Shown piece after piece: positions 1 to 4,661 of a stretch of 5,406 bases of DNA; positions within the stretch are counted from its first letter, which is position 1, and the number at the start of each line of letters is the position of its first letter. A program made the position numbers and the translations under genes. Below the pieces are notes generated by a model. That model was given only the letters and a program-made list of their open reading frames with translations. It was not told the origin of the DNA and ran no database searches. This DNA comes from Rhodospirillaceae bacterium UBA4468 (lineage in GTDB: Bacteria > Pseudomonadota > Alphaproteobacteria > Rhodospirillales > Casp-alpha2). The stretch covers positions 1-5,406 of the forward strand of contig DGOK01000132.1 of the NCBI GenBank assembly GCA_002389385.1, in the 5' to 3' direction.

Positions 1-2
1 TT

Positions 3-266
3 CATGTCTTTGTTGAAGGTCGTGTGCAGGGCGTGTGGTACCGGGGATGGACAGCACGTGAAGCTGTATCGCTAAGTCTTTCTGGCTGGGTGCGTAATTT
101 ATTGGATGGCCGTGTCGAAGCTGTATTCTCTGGCGACATTACTGACGTCGATGTGATGCTCAAGAAAGTGCATGCCGGACCACCTTTGGCACGCGTCGAT
201 GCCGTGCATATTGAAGATATTGAAACACCAATACTCAACGGGTTTGAAAAACGCCCAACCGCATAA
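3..266 (+). CDS. acyP: Acylphosphatase, 5' end cut off by the window edge
   Basis: The enzyme hydrolyses the carboxyl-phosphate bond of acyl phosphates and is a small cytosolic protein with a ferredoxin-like fold. The reading frame is open from base 3, and 87 residues are visible to the TAA at 264-266. The visible part starts HVFVEGRVQGVWYR, the family's phosphate-binding loop (GRVQGV.[FY]R), with the catalytic Arg at visible residue 14. GWVRN follows, with the catalytic Asn at residue 32, then DGRVEAVFSG and the usual C-terminal end FEKRPTA. Family members are about 90 residues, so only a few N-terminal residues are missing. A GTG at 24 could be mistaken for a start, but the homology clearly runs upstream of it. 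The next gene starts 16 bases after the stop, so this is probably the first visible member of a three-gene operon. The symbol is the generic family name. Confidence 0.93.
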   Translation, partial: HVFVEGRVQGVWYRGWTAREAVSLSLSGWVRNLLDGRVEAVFSGDITDVDVMLKKVHAGPPLARVDAVHIEDIETPILNGFEKRPTA

Positions 267-282
267 TTCTCAGGAGAATACG

Positions 283-1350
283 ATGAAGCCCATTCAACGA
301 AGCCTGGATTATGTTAGCCGATATGGCATGTCGAACCCGATATTTTTGGCACCTATGGCAGGTGCGTGTCCGGCAAAATTATCGGCAGAAGTTGCGAATG
401 CAGGTGGTGCCGGTTCATGTGGTGCGCTGCTTATGTCGCCATCTCAAATTGAAGCGTGGGCCGCTGATTTTCGTGCAGCATCCGATGGTGCTTTTCAGTT
501 TAATCTTTGGGTACCGGATGCCGACCCCATTCGTGATCCTGATCATGAAGCCAAGGTGCGAGAATATTTATGCACATGGGGCAGTGATGTGCCTGCGGAT
601 GCAGGGGATGCAAAGCCATTGGATTTTGCGGAACAATGCGCAGCGATCATCGCGACGAAGCCACCCATTTTCTCATCGGTCATGGGATTATTCCCACCTA
701 ATATCGCAGCCGACCTCAAGGCGTCAGGGATCGATTGGTTGGCCAGTGTCACCAGTGTCGACGAGGCGCGTCAGGCAGAAGCAGCGGGCGCAGATGCTAT
801 CCTTGTTCAAGGTATGGAAGCAGGGGGGCACCGCGCTTACTTCGATCCGATAGATGCAAATGATCGGTTGATTGGTTTGGTTAGTTTGCTGCCTGCTGTC
901 ATTGATGCGGTGAAGCTGCCCGTGATTGCTGCGGGTGGTATTTCGGACGGCCGAGGCGTCGCCGCGGCATTGTGTCTGGGCGCGTCTGCTGTTGCTATTG
1001 GCACAGGTTTTCTGCGCACGCCTGAAGCTGGTATTCCAAGTGCCTGGGCTGATGGAATCGGGGCGAGTACGCCTGAAGATACCATCATATCAAAAATTTT
1101 TTCTGGCAGGCTGGGTCGCAGCCTCGCCACAGATTATGCGCGCGCGGCAACGTCTGTTGATGCGCCTAACCCAGCTCCGTATCCGGTGCAACGTGGGCTG
1201 ACGCAAACAATGCGAACTGATGGTGCAAAGCAAAATGAACTGGCACGTATTCAGGCATGGGCAGGGCAGTCATCTGGATTGGCGAAGGCTGAACCAGCGG
1301 GCGCATTATTAAAATCAATATGGCAGGATGCCACTTCACTATTGGACTAG
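283..1350 (+). CDS. Nitronate monooxygenase (2-nitropropane dioxygenase family), FMN-dependent
   Basis: This 355-residue protein belongs to the NPD/nitronate monooxygenase family. These are FMN-containing TIM-barrel enzymes that oxidise alkyl nitronates, such as propionate-3-nitronate, to carbonyl compounds and nitrite. Visible landmarks are NPIFLAPMAG near the N-terminus (18-27), QFNLWVPDADP (72-82), the family signature QGMEAGGH (176-183) with the presumed catalytic base His183, and the FMN-phosphate loop segments AAGGIS (216-221) and GASAVAIGTGF (233-243). The C-terminal NELARIQAWAGQSSGLAKAEPAG is typical of the class I type, and the length is normal. The ATG at 283 is chosen because AGGAGA lies 5 bases upstream and homology begins there. 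An in-frame ATG at 172 would overlap the acylphosphatase gene and add 37 unrelated residues. The true substrate cannot be read from sequence; detoxification of nitronates is the family default. Confidence 0.93.
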   Translation: MKPIQRSLDYVSRYGMSNPIFLAPMAGACPAKLSAEVANAGGAGSCGALLMSPSQIEAWAADFRAASDGAFQFNLWVPDADPIRDPDHEAKVREYLCTWGSDVPADAGDAKPLDFAEQCAAIIATKPPIFSSVMGLFPPNIAADLKASGIDWLASVTSVDEARQAEAAGADAILVQGMEAGGHRAYFDPIDANDRLIGLVSLLPAVIDAVKLPVIAAGGISDGRGVAAALCLGASAVAIGTGFLRTPEAGIPSAWADGIGASTPEDTIISKIFSGRLGRSLATDYARAATSVDAPNPAPYPVQRGLTQTMRTDGAKQNELARIQAWAGQSSGLAKAEPAGALLKSIWQDATSLLD

Positions 1351-1359
1351 GGGCTCGTT

Positions 1360-1815
1360 ATGGCACAAGAAAAAGATCTGTATTTCGAAGACTTCACCGT
1401 TGGCCGCAAGATTGTAAGTTCTGGGATGACATTAACGGAATCGCAAATTCTTGATTTTGCGATTGCCTGGGATCCTCAGCCTTTTCATATCGATGTTGAG
1501 GCCGCGAACTCTGGCCCGTATGACGGCTTGATCTCGAGCGGCTTTCACACAATGTGTGTCGCGTTTCGATTGATCCATGCGACAGGATATCTTGAGGTCG
1601 CGTCAATGGGCTCGCCTGGAATTGATGAGTTGCGTTGGATGCTTGCAGTCCGCCCGAACGATACATTGAAAGTTGTTGGTGAAGTACTCGAACAAAAACC
1701 ATCTTCGTCAAAACCAGATCGTGGCATGGCGCGGATTAAATACACCGTCACCAATCAGGTCGACGATGACGTAATGAGTTTCATCACCATTCACATTTTT
1801 CGGAAACGCCCATAA
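1360..1815 (+). CDS. MaoC-fold (hot-dog) dehydratase/hydratase-like protein
   Basis: This 151-residue single hot-dog-domain protein is of the MaoC/R-specific enoyl-CoA hydratase type. The hydratase motif is recognisable as FAIAWDPQPFHID (33-45), with the Asp38 and His43 pair corresponding to the catalytic Asp and His of R-hydratases. The usual Gly-Asp-x-Asn-Pro is changed to Trp-Asp-Pro-Gln-Pro. Next comes GLISSGFHTMCVAFRL (56-71), the conserved substrate-tunnel helix, then a beta-strand region ending IHIFRKRP. The start is supported by AGGGG at 1349-1353, 6 bases upstream; this site overlaps the stop of the preceding gene, which suggests translational coupling. Such proteins act on CoA-linked acyl chains in the cytosol. 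The specific substrate is unknown, and the altered motif leaves room for a thioesterase-like or non-classical role. It is co-transcribed with the nitronate monooxygenase gene. Confidence 0.9.
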   Translation: MAQEKDLYFEDFTVGRKIVSSGMTLTESQILDFAIAWDPQPFHIDVEAANSGPYDGLISSGFHTMCVAFRLIHATGYLEVASMGSPGIDELRWMLAVRPNDTLKVVGEVLEQKPSSSKPDRGMARIKYTVTNQVDDDVMSFITIHIFRKRP

Positions 1816-1841
1816 AAAAATCTCCTCTCCCTGGGGAGAGG
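1814..1841 (-). terminator. Intrinsic terminator for lipB within a REP-like C/G-rich hairpin
   Basis: On the minus strand CCTCTCC (1841-1835) and GGAGAGG (1830-1824) form a 7-bp stem with a 4-base loop. Three bases later comes a run of seven Ts (1820-1814) that overlaps the stop codon of the opposing MaoC-type gene. This is a textbook rho-independent terminator reading out of lipB, 48 bases past its stop. On the plus strand no T-run follows, so it would not terminate the left operon by the same mechanism. The hairpin continues on the plus-strand side into GGGCAAGGGTGAGGGG, a word pattern seen in many proteobacterial intergenic repeats (from memory). Confidence 0.75.
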
Positions 1842-1888
1842 GCAAGGGTGAGGGGTCGTTGTCTAAAATGAAAGAAGAGGATGGGGCG

Positions 1889-2611
1889 TTACTTACGTCC
1901 AAAAACCTCTTCGAAAGTTTCTTTAAGTACACTGTCGACATCGGTCGTTGTGGCGGTAATCCCTGAATCCCAAAGCGACGTGACGCCGTGTTCGGCAATG
2001 CCGCAGGGAACGATGCTATCGAAATGCTCGAGGTCTGGTTCCACATTGATGGCAATGCCATGGAAAGAAACCCAGCGACGAATGCGCACACCAATCGCGG
2101 CGATTTTATCTTCGCGGGATGCAGGATTGGAAGGCGCGCCCCGGCGAACCCATATGCCGACACGACCTTCGCGTCGCTCACCAATCACATTGAACTGCAT
2201 TAATGATCGGATCACCCATTCTTCGAGGTCATGTACATAGCATCTGACGTCAGACCCGCGATTTTTTAAATTCATCATCACGTATGCAACCCGCTGACCT
2301 GGTCCGTGATAGGTGTAGCGACCTCCACGTCCGGTTTTGTAGACGGGGAATCGCGTATGATCGAGAAGCTCATCATCAGCGGCACTGGTGCCTGCTGTAT
2401 AAAGCGGGGGATGTTCTAGCAACCAGACGGTTTCTGGGGCGGTGCCTGCATAGATGTCGGCGGCGCGTTGTTCCATAAATTCAATCGCGTCCGGGTAATC
2501 AACAGGGCTGTCACTGATCCGCCATTCAATGTCTTGAAGGCCATTCGTTGTGCTGCCCGAGGGGTTTTCTGCATCATCCATAGTGATTTTATGAGCGAGG
2601 CTTCGGCTCAT
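1889..2611 (-). CDS. lipB: Octanoyl-[acyl carrier protein]:protein N-octanoyltransferase LipB
   Basis: LipB transfers the octanoyl chain from octanoyl-ACP to lipoyl-domain lysines of 2-oxoacid dehydrogenases and the glycine cleavage H protein. It is the first step of lipoate biosynthesis; LipA then inserts sulfur. Of 240 residues, the hallmarks are LLEHPPLYTAGTS (64-76), GRGGRYTYHGPGQ (94-106), KIAAIGVRIRRWVSFHG (169-185) with the conserved Lys169, and VPCGI (201-205) with the acyl-thioester Cys203. Both catalytic residues are therefore present. The gene is convergent with the MaoC-type gene and ends just before a terminator. The start is uncertain: neither the ATG at 2611 nor the in-frame ATG at 2581 (230 residues) has a Shine-Dalgarno sequence. 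A possible -10 box TATATT (2630-2625, minus strand) would leave only a very short leader before 2611, which favours either the 2581 start or near-leaderless translation. The first roughly 25 residues are not conserved-looking. Confidence 0.95.
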   Translation of the reverse strand: MSRSLAHKITMDDAENPSGSTTNGLQDIEWRISDSPVDYPDAIEFMEQRAADIYAGTAPETVWLLEHPPLYTAGTSAADDELLDHTRFPVYKTGRGGRYTYHGPGQRVAYVMMNLKNRGSDVRCYVHDLEEWVIRSLMQFNVIGERREGRVGIWVRRGAPSNPASREDKIAAIGVRIRRWVSFHGIAINVEPDLEHFDSIVPCGIAEHGVTSLWDSGITATTTDVDSVLKETFEEVFGRK

Positions 2612-2702
2612 CGCAAGGGGGATTAATATATTTTTGGACGATTGATCTTAAAGGTACTGAATTTAGGCGTTTTTTTAGGCTCAAAGAGGCCTATAAGTTG
2701 CC

Positions 2703-2729
2703 TTGACCGTGTCGGTTTGAGCTGATACT
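2703..2729 (+). promoter_or_regulatory. Probable promoter of the tRNA-Leu gene
   Basis: TTGACC (2703-2708) is a near-consensus -35 box. GATACT (2724-2729) is a 4-of-6 match to the -10 box, 15 bases downstream, which is slightly short spacing. Transcription would begin a few bases upstream of the mature tRNA 5' end at 2742. The assignment rests on motif and position only. Confidence 0.45.
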
Positions 2730-2741
2730 TCAACCCGCAGT

Positions 2742-2828
2742 GCGGTCGTGGCGGAACTGGTAGACGCGCAGCGTTGAGGTCGCTGTCCTGTAACAGGGGT
2801 GGAAGTTCGAGTCTTCTCGACCGCACCA
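2742..2828 (+). tRNA. tRNA-Leu, anticodon GAG, CCA encoded
   Basis: The acceptor stem GCGGTCG (2742-2748) pairs perfectly with CGACCGC (2818-2824), followed by discriminator A and genomically encoded CCA (2826-2828). The anticodon stem CAGCG/CGCTG (2769-2773, 2781-2785) encloses the loop TTGAGGT, giving anticodon GAG at 2776-2778, which reads CUC and CUU. A long variable arm with stem CCTG/CAGG marks a class II tRNA, as expected for leucine. The T-arm is GGAAG, loop TTCGAGT, then CTTCT (2801-2817). All structural positions look intact, so the gene should be functional. It is a stand-alone gene with its own likely promoter and terminator. Confidence 0.98.
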
Positions 2829-2856
2829 AGAATTTAGCGATGACGATAAAGTCTTC

Positions 2857-2898
2857 AACCGGGAGTTAGGCGAGTTTCAGCCAAGCTTCCGGTTTTTT
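2857..2898 (+). terminator. Intrinsic terminator of the tRNA-Leu transcript
   Basis: AACCGGGAG (2857-2865) pairs with CTTCCGGTT (2886-2894) over 9 bp, including one G-U pair. The 20-base loop has an inner GGC/GCC stem (2869-2871, 2880-2882). The stem runs into six Ts (2893-2898). It lies 28 bases past the tRNA CCA end, ending that transcript before the AT-rich region. Confidence 0.85.
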
Positions 2899-3032
2899 GC
2901 ATTTTGAAAGTATCGTGAATATAAACTAACAAATGCATCATATGTCATAATTTGAATAGAAATATATCCATATTTACTCGCATTAAATTAATTAATATGT
3001 CAGATTTTTTGATGAGTGTAAGTGAGGTTGTT
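2899..3032. other. AT-rich intergenic stretch with no recognisable gene
   Basis: This is the spacer between the tRNA terminator and the promoter candidate of the SlyB-like gene. It is markedly AT-rich, with short A/T palindromes such as the AAATAT..ATATTT pair near 2960-2975. I see no open frame of interest, no RNA-like fold and no duplicate of the tRNA 3' end that would mark an integration site. Confidence 0.5.
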
Positions 3033-3061
3033 TTGAAGTGATGGTTTTGAGTTTTTATAGA
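3033..3061 (+). promoter_or_regulatory. Candidate promoter of the SlyB-like lipoprotein gene
   Basis: TTGAAG (3033-3038) and TATAGA (3056-3061) each match the sigma-70 consensus in the first four positions and are separated by 17 bases. The predicted start near 3068 would leave a leader of about 50 bases before the coding region. The surrounding DNA is AT-rich, so chance matches are likely enough to keep confidence modest. Confidence 0.35.
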
Positions 3062-3117
3062 ATACATCCTTGCTAAATGTTTATCTGATAAAGCTCAGGA
3101 AGATCGAATTCTTGTTC

Positions 3118-3582
3118 ATGTTTTACATCAGCTGTAGGCGTATTTTTTCCCCTTGTCAGGTCATATATGTCGTCATGACTTGTATGCTTCTTTCGAGCTG
3201 TAATGCTGTAAAAAACAATGAATATTCTGAGCAAGAAGTTGGCCGATCCTTTGCTATCAGTTTTGGAACGTTGCTCGATACTCAGGAGATAAAAATAAAT
3301 GGTGAAGGCACTATTTATGGGGAAACCGGCGGTGCCTTAGCTGTTGGTGTTGCTGGATCTTTTGTCGGATCGGGGAATGGTTCGCTTGCTGGAATTGCAG
3401 TGGGTTTAATTATTGGTACAGTTCTCGGTGTATCTGCAGAGGAATTGATACGTGACAGAAAGGGGCTTGAGCACACGGTGAAATTAGACAGTGGTATTAT
3501 CCTCGCCATAATTCAGGAAATTTCAGATGACATCGAAAAACTAAGCGCAGGAGATCGTGTTTTTGTAAAAAAATTCGCGTGA
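3118..3582 (+). CDS. SlyB-like outer-membrane lipoprotein with glycine-zipper segment
   Basis: From the ATG at 3118 the protein has 154 residues. A signal peptide with Arg-Arg near its start and a hydrophobic core leads to the lipobox Leu-Ser-Ser-Cys (lipidated Cys28). Asn at +2 suggests outer-membrane sorting. Residues 68-105 are a Gly/Ala/Val-rich stretch (GETGGALAVGVAGSFVG and following), a glycine-zipper double hairpin like that of the SlyB/Pcp family. The family's C-terminal module follows, with a substituted VKLDSG...I element and LSAGDRVFVKK. The domain order matches SlyB, an envelope-integrity lipoprotein, but overall similarity is weak. Start choice is open: AGGAAG at 3097-3102 is ideally placed (9 bases) for an in-frame TTG at 3112, and 15 bases from the ATG. 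A TTG at 3070 is less likely because its extra residues would precede a normal signal peptide. The gene is AT-rich compared with the flanking genes and lies 61 bases upstream of a second lipoprotein gene, probably in one transcript. Confidence 0.75.
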   Translation: MFYISCRRIFSPCQVIYVVMTCMLLSSCNAVKNNEYSEQEVGRSFAISFGTLLDTQEIKINGEGTIYGETGGALAVGVAGSFVGSGNGSLAGIAVGLIIGTVLGVSAEELIRDRKGLEHTVKLDSGIILAIIQEISDDIEKLSAGDRVFVKKFA

Positions 3583-3643
3583 TTATCAGCGTGTACTTTC
3601 ACTCAATAAATTGCCGCAAGGTGTAATCAGTTAGTAGAGATTT

Positions 3644-4244
3644 ATGAATAAATTAAATCAAATTTTTATTCCTTTTTTAGTTGTTGCGGTTTCGGGGTGT
3701 AGCGCTTTTGTTAATGTTCCTAATGTTGAATACACGGCGCAAAAAGACGTTAAATTAATTCCTGGAAAATACGCAGCATATATTCAGAGTGGAGGGTAGA
3801 AAATGCAGGCTGAAGCTCGGCGTTTAGAGTGTAGTGCCTGGAAAGTAGAACTGGACTTAAACGATGTCTATGTCACAGGTTTAAAAAAAAGCATTTGAGA
3901 GCAACTTTCAGTCAATCACATTTCTAGAGAAGCCTCTTTCAAAAGATGATCTTCTAGAACAAGGCTTCAATAAGCAAATTGTCGTTCAGCAAGGGAATAC
4001 TTCTGCAAAATTTGATATCATACCAGCATTGGTTCTCAAATTACGGGTCAAAGTGGATATGAGTTTAACCGCAATTACAGCAATTATCGATAGATATGAG
4101 AAGGTTCAGCAAGATACGATTGCAGGGATCCAATCTAGGCTGGGTGAAGCAGGGTATAGTTGCAAAGACCCAAAACCTTTTGCGGAGGCAGCAAACGCAG
4201 TGGTCAAATCTGTTATTACTCGGATAGTCAGCACTGTTAGATAA
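3644..4244 (+). pseudogene. Lipoprotein gene broken by an in-frame TAG and a +1 frameshift
   Basis: The gene opens with ATG and a short lipoprotein signal peptide, MNKLNQIFIPFLVVAVSGC, with lipobox Val-Ser-Gly-Cys (Cys19). The frame runs to TAG at 3797-3799 after residue 51. The same frame continues sensibly after the TAG (KMQAEARRLECSAWKVELDL) until TGA at 3896-3898. Reading one base later from the A8 tract at 3883-3890, the product continues as AFESNFQSITFLEKPLSKDD to a stop at 4242-4244. The whole span is 601 bases, i.e. 200 codons plus one extra base, which fits a single A inserted into an A7 tract. TAG after Gly-Gly probably replaced a TGG Trp codon. Rejoined, it would be a secreted lipoprotein of about 199 residues whose family I cannot name. 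The last part (4029-4244) alone could look like a separate gene. Alternatives to decay are re-initiation at ATG 3803 and slippage on A8. Confidence 0.75.
3791..3805 (+). promoter_or_regulatory. Internal ribosome binding site right at the premature TAG
   Basis: GGAGGG (3791-3796) lies directly before the TAG at 3797-3799 and 6 bases upstream of an in-frame ATG at 3803. It is one of the strongest Shine-Dalgarno-like sequences in the window. Ribosomes stopping at the TAG could restart here on the same frame, but they would then meet the TGA at 3896 after 31 codons. It may simply be the Gly-Gly codons of the original protein. Confidence 0.3.
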
Positions 4245-4459
4245 AGAATAAAAGCGCCATAACACAGAAAATACATTCATCATTAATCGAATATTCTCGT
4301 TGTACATTAGTTCGATCGATAGCCATTGACGATTGATTTCATATAGAATTAATCACTTCATGCTTAGCCGGTTTTTAAGTGTCGTGATTTGTAAATCTAA
4401 GCAATTGTAGATAAAGGATTCTTTTGTGTTTGCTGGTAACTATGTTGTTTGCTATCCCA
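4245..4459. other. AT-rich intergenic region upstream of the mgtE leader
   Basis: No gene is visible here. The only structure is a perfect 7-base inverted repeat, TGCTTAG (4361-4367) and CTAAGCA (4397-4403), enclosing the small palindrome GATTTGTAAATC (4386-4397). No T-run follows, so it is not an intrinsic terminator. A TTGACG at 4326 has no -10 box at suitable spacing. I see no obvious terminator for the lipoprotein genes. Confidence 0.4.
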
Positions 4460-4470
4460 TGCTATATAAT
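4460..4470 (+). promoter_or_regulatory. Promoter -10 region of the mgtE leader
   Basis: TGCTATATAAT contains an extended -10 (TG, one base, TATATA) and, overlapping it, a perfect TATAAT at 4465-4470. No good -35 box is found 16-18 bases upstream, which is tolerable for an extended -10 promoter. Transcription would start near 4475-4478, just before the structured leader. Confidence 0.55.
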
Positions 4471-4475
4471 ACCAA

Positions 4476-4622
4476 TTTTTCTAAGCCTGAAAAGGCGATT
4501 AAGGAGAACTGCGAAAAGACGTCAACGGGTCATAATATGGATGATAGACGCAGCGTAAATTCTCGCTGACTTGAAACATTCATTGCTGTTCATTGACCCG
4601 CCTTTTGGCGGGTTTTGTTTTT
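4476..4622 (+). promoter_or_regulatory. Structured mgtE leader: probable Mg2+ riboswitch, M-box-like, with terminator platform
   Basis: The leader lies between the -10 box and the Mg2+ transporter gene. In order it holds a hairpin GCCT-GAAA-AGGC (4485-4496, GNRA tetraloop), and a 5-bp stem CTGCG/CGCAG (4509-4513, 4549-4553) enclosing AAAGACGTCAACGGGTCA (4515-4532). It then has an alternative stem CAGCG/CGCTG (4551-4555, 4564-4568), which excludes the CTGCG/CGCAG stem, and an intrinsic terminator. The enclosed segment differs at only two pyrimidines from the AAAGACGCCAATGGGTCA core of the Bacillus mgtE M-box as I remember it. It keeps the small hairpin GAC..GTC with a bulged G (4518-4531). GGAGA precedes the stem, as in the M-box. 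The M-box P4 stem and most peripheral parts are not recognisable, so this is either a reduced or divergent M-box or a different element with a similar core. Expected behaviour is that high Mg2+ favours termination. Confidence 0.6.
4596..4622 (+). terminator. Intrinsic terminator in the mgtE leader (attenuator)
   Basis: CCCGCC (4597-4602) pairs with GGCGGG (4607-4612) around a TTTT loop, extended by A4596-T4613. A U-rich tract with one G interruption (4613-4622) follows. It sits 40 bases upstream of the mgtE start, well after the leader promoter, so it lies inside the mgtE transcript and probably controls read-through. Its 5' arm is also complementary to the M-box-like core (TGACCCG 4594-4600 with CGGGTCA 4526-4532). 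Confidence 0.85.
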
Positions 4623-4661
4623 GATAATGTGACATTATATCTTACGTGCATCGGGGGCATT

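Noticed and set aside
172..282. Extension of the nitronate monooxygenase to an upstream in-frame ATG at 172
   Set aside because: It overlaps the conserved end of the acylphosphatase gene in another frame. The extra 37 residues look non-native, and ATG 283 has a strong ribosome binding site.
2623..2829. Minus-strand open frame of 68 codons
   Set aside because: It runs antisense across the entire tRNA-Leu gene, has no ribosome binding site and no protein-like features.
2800..2900. tRNA 3' end as a phage or island attachment site
   Set aside because: No second copy of the tRNA 3' segment and no integrase-like gene occur downstream in the window.
3315..3509. Minus-strand frame opposite the glycine-zipper segment
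   Set aside because: Its Pro/Thr/Ala-rich translation is the mirror of Gly/Val/Ala codons in the SlyB-like gene and it has no start signals.
4029..4244. Separate small gene starting at ATG 4029
   Set aside because: Coding sense continues upstream in the same frame back to the A8 tract, so this is the tail of the broken lipoprotein gene.
4361..4403. 7-base inverted repeat TGCTTAG..CTAAGCA as a terminator or operator
   Set aside because: The spacer is long, there is no T-run, and it is not placed over a recognisable promoter. It could easily arise by chance in AT-rich DNA.
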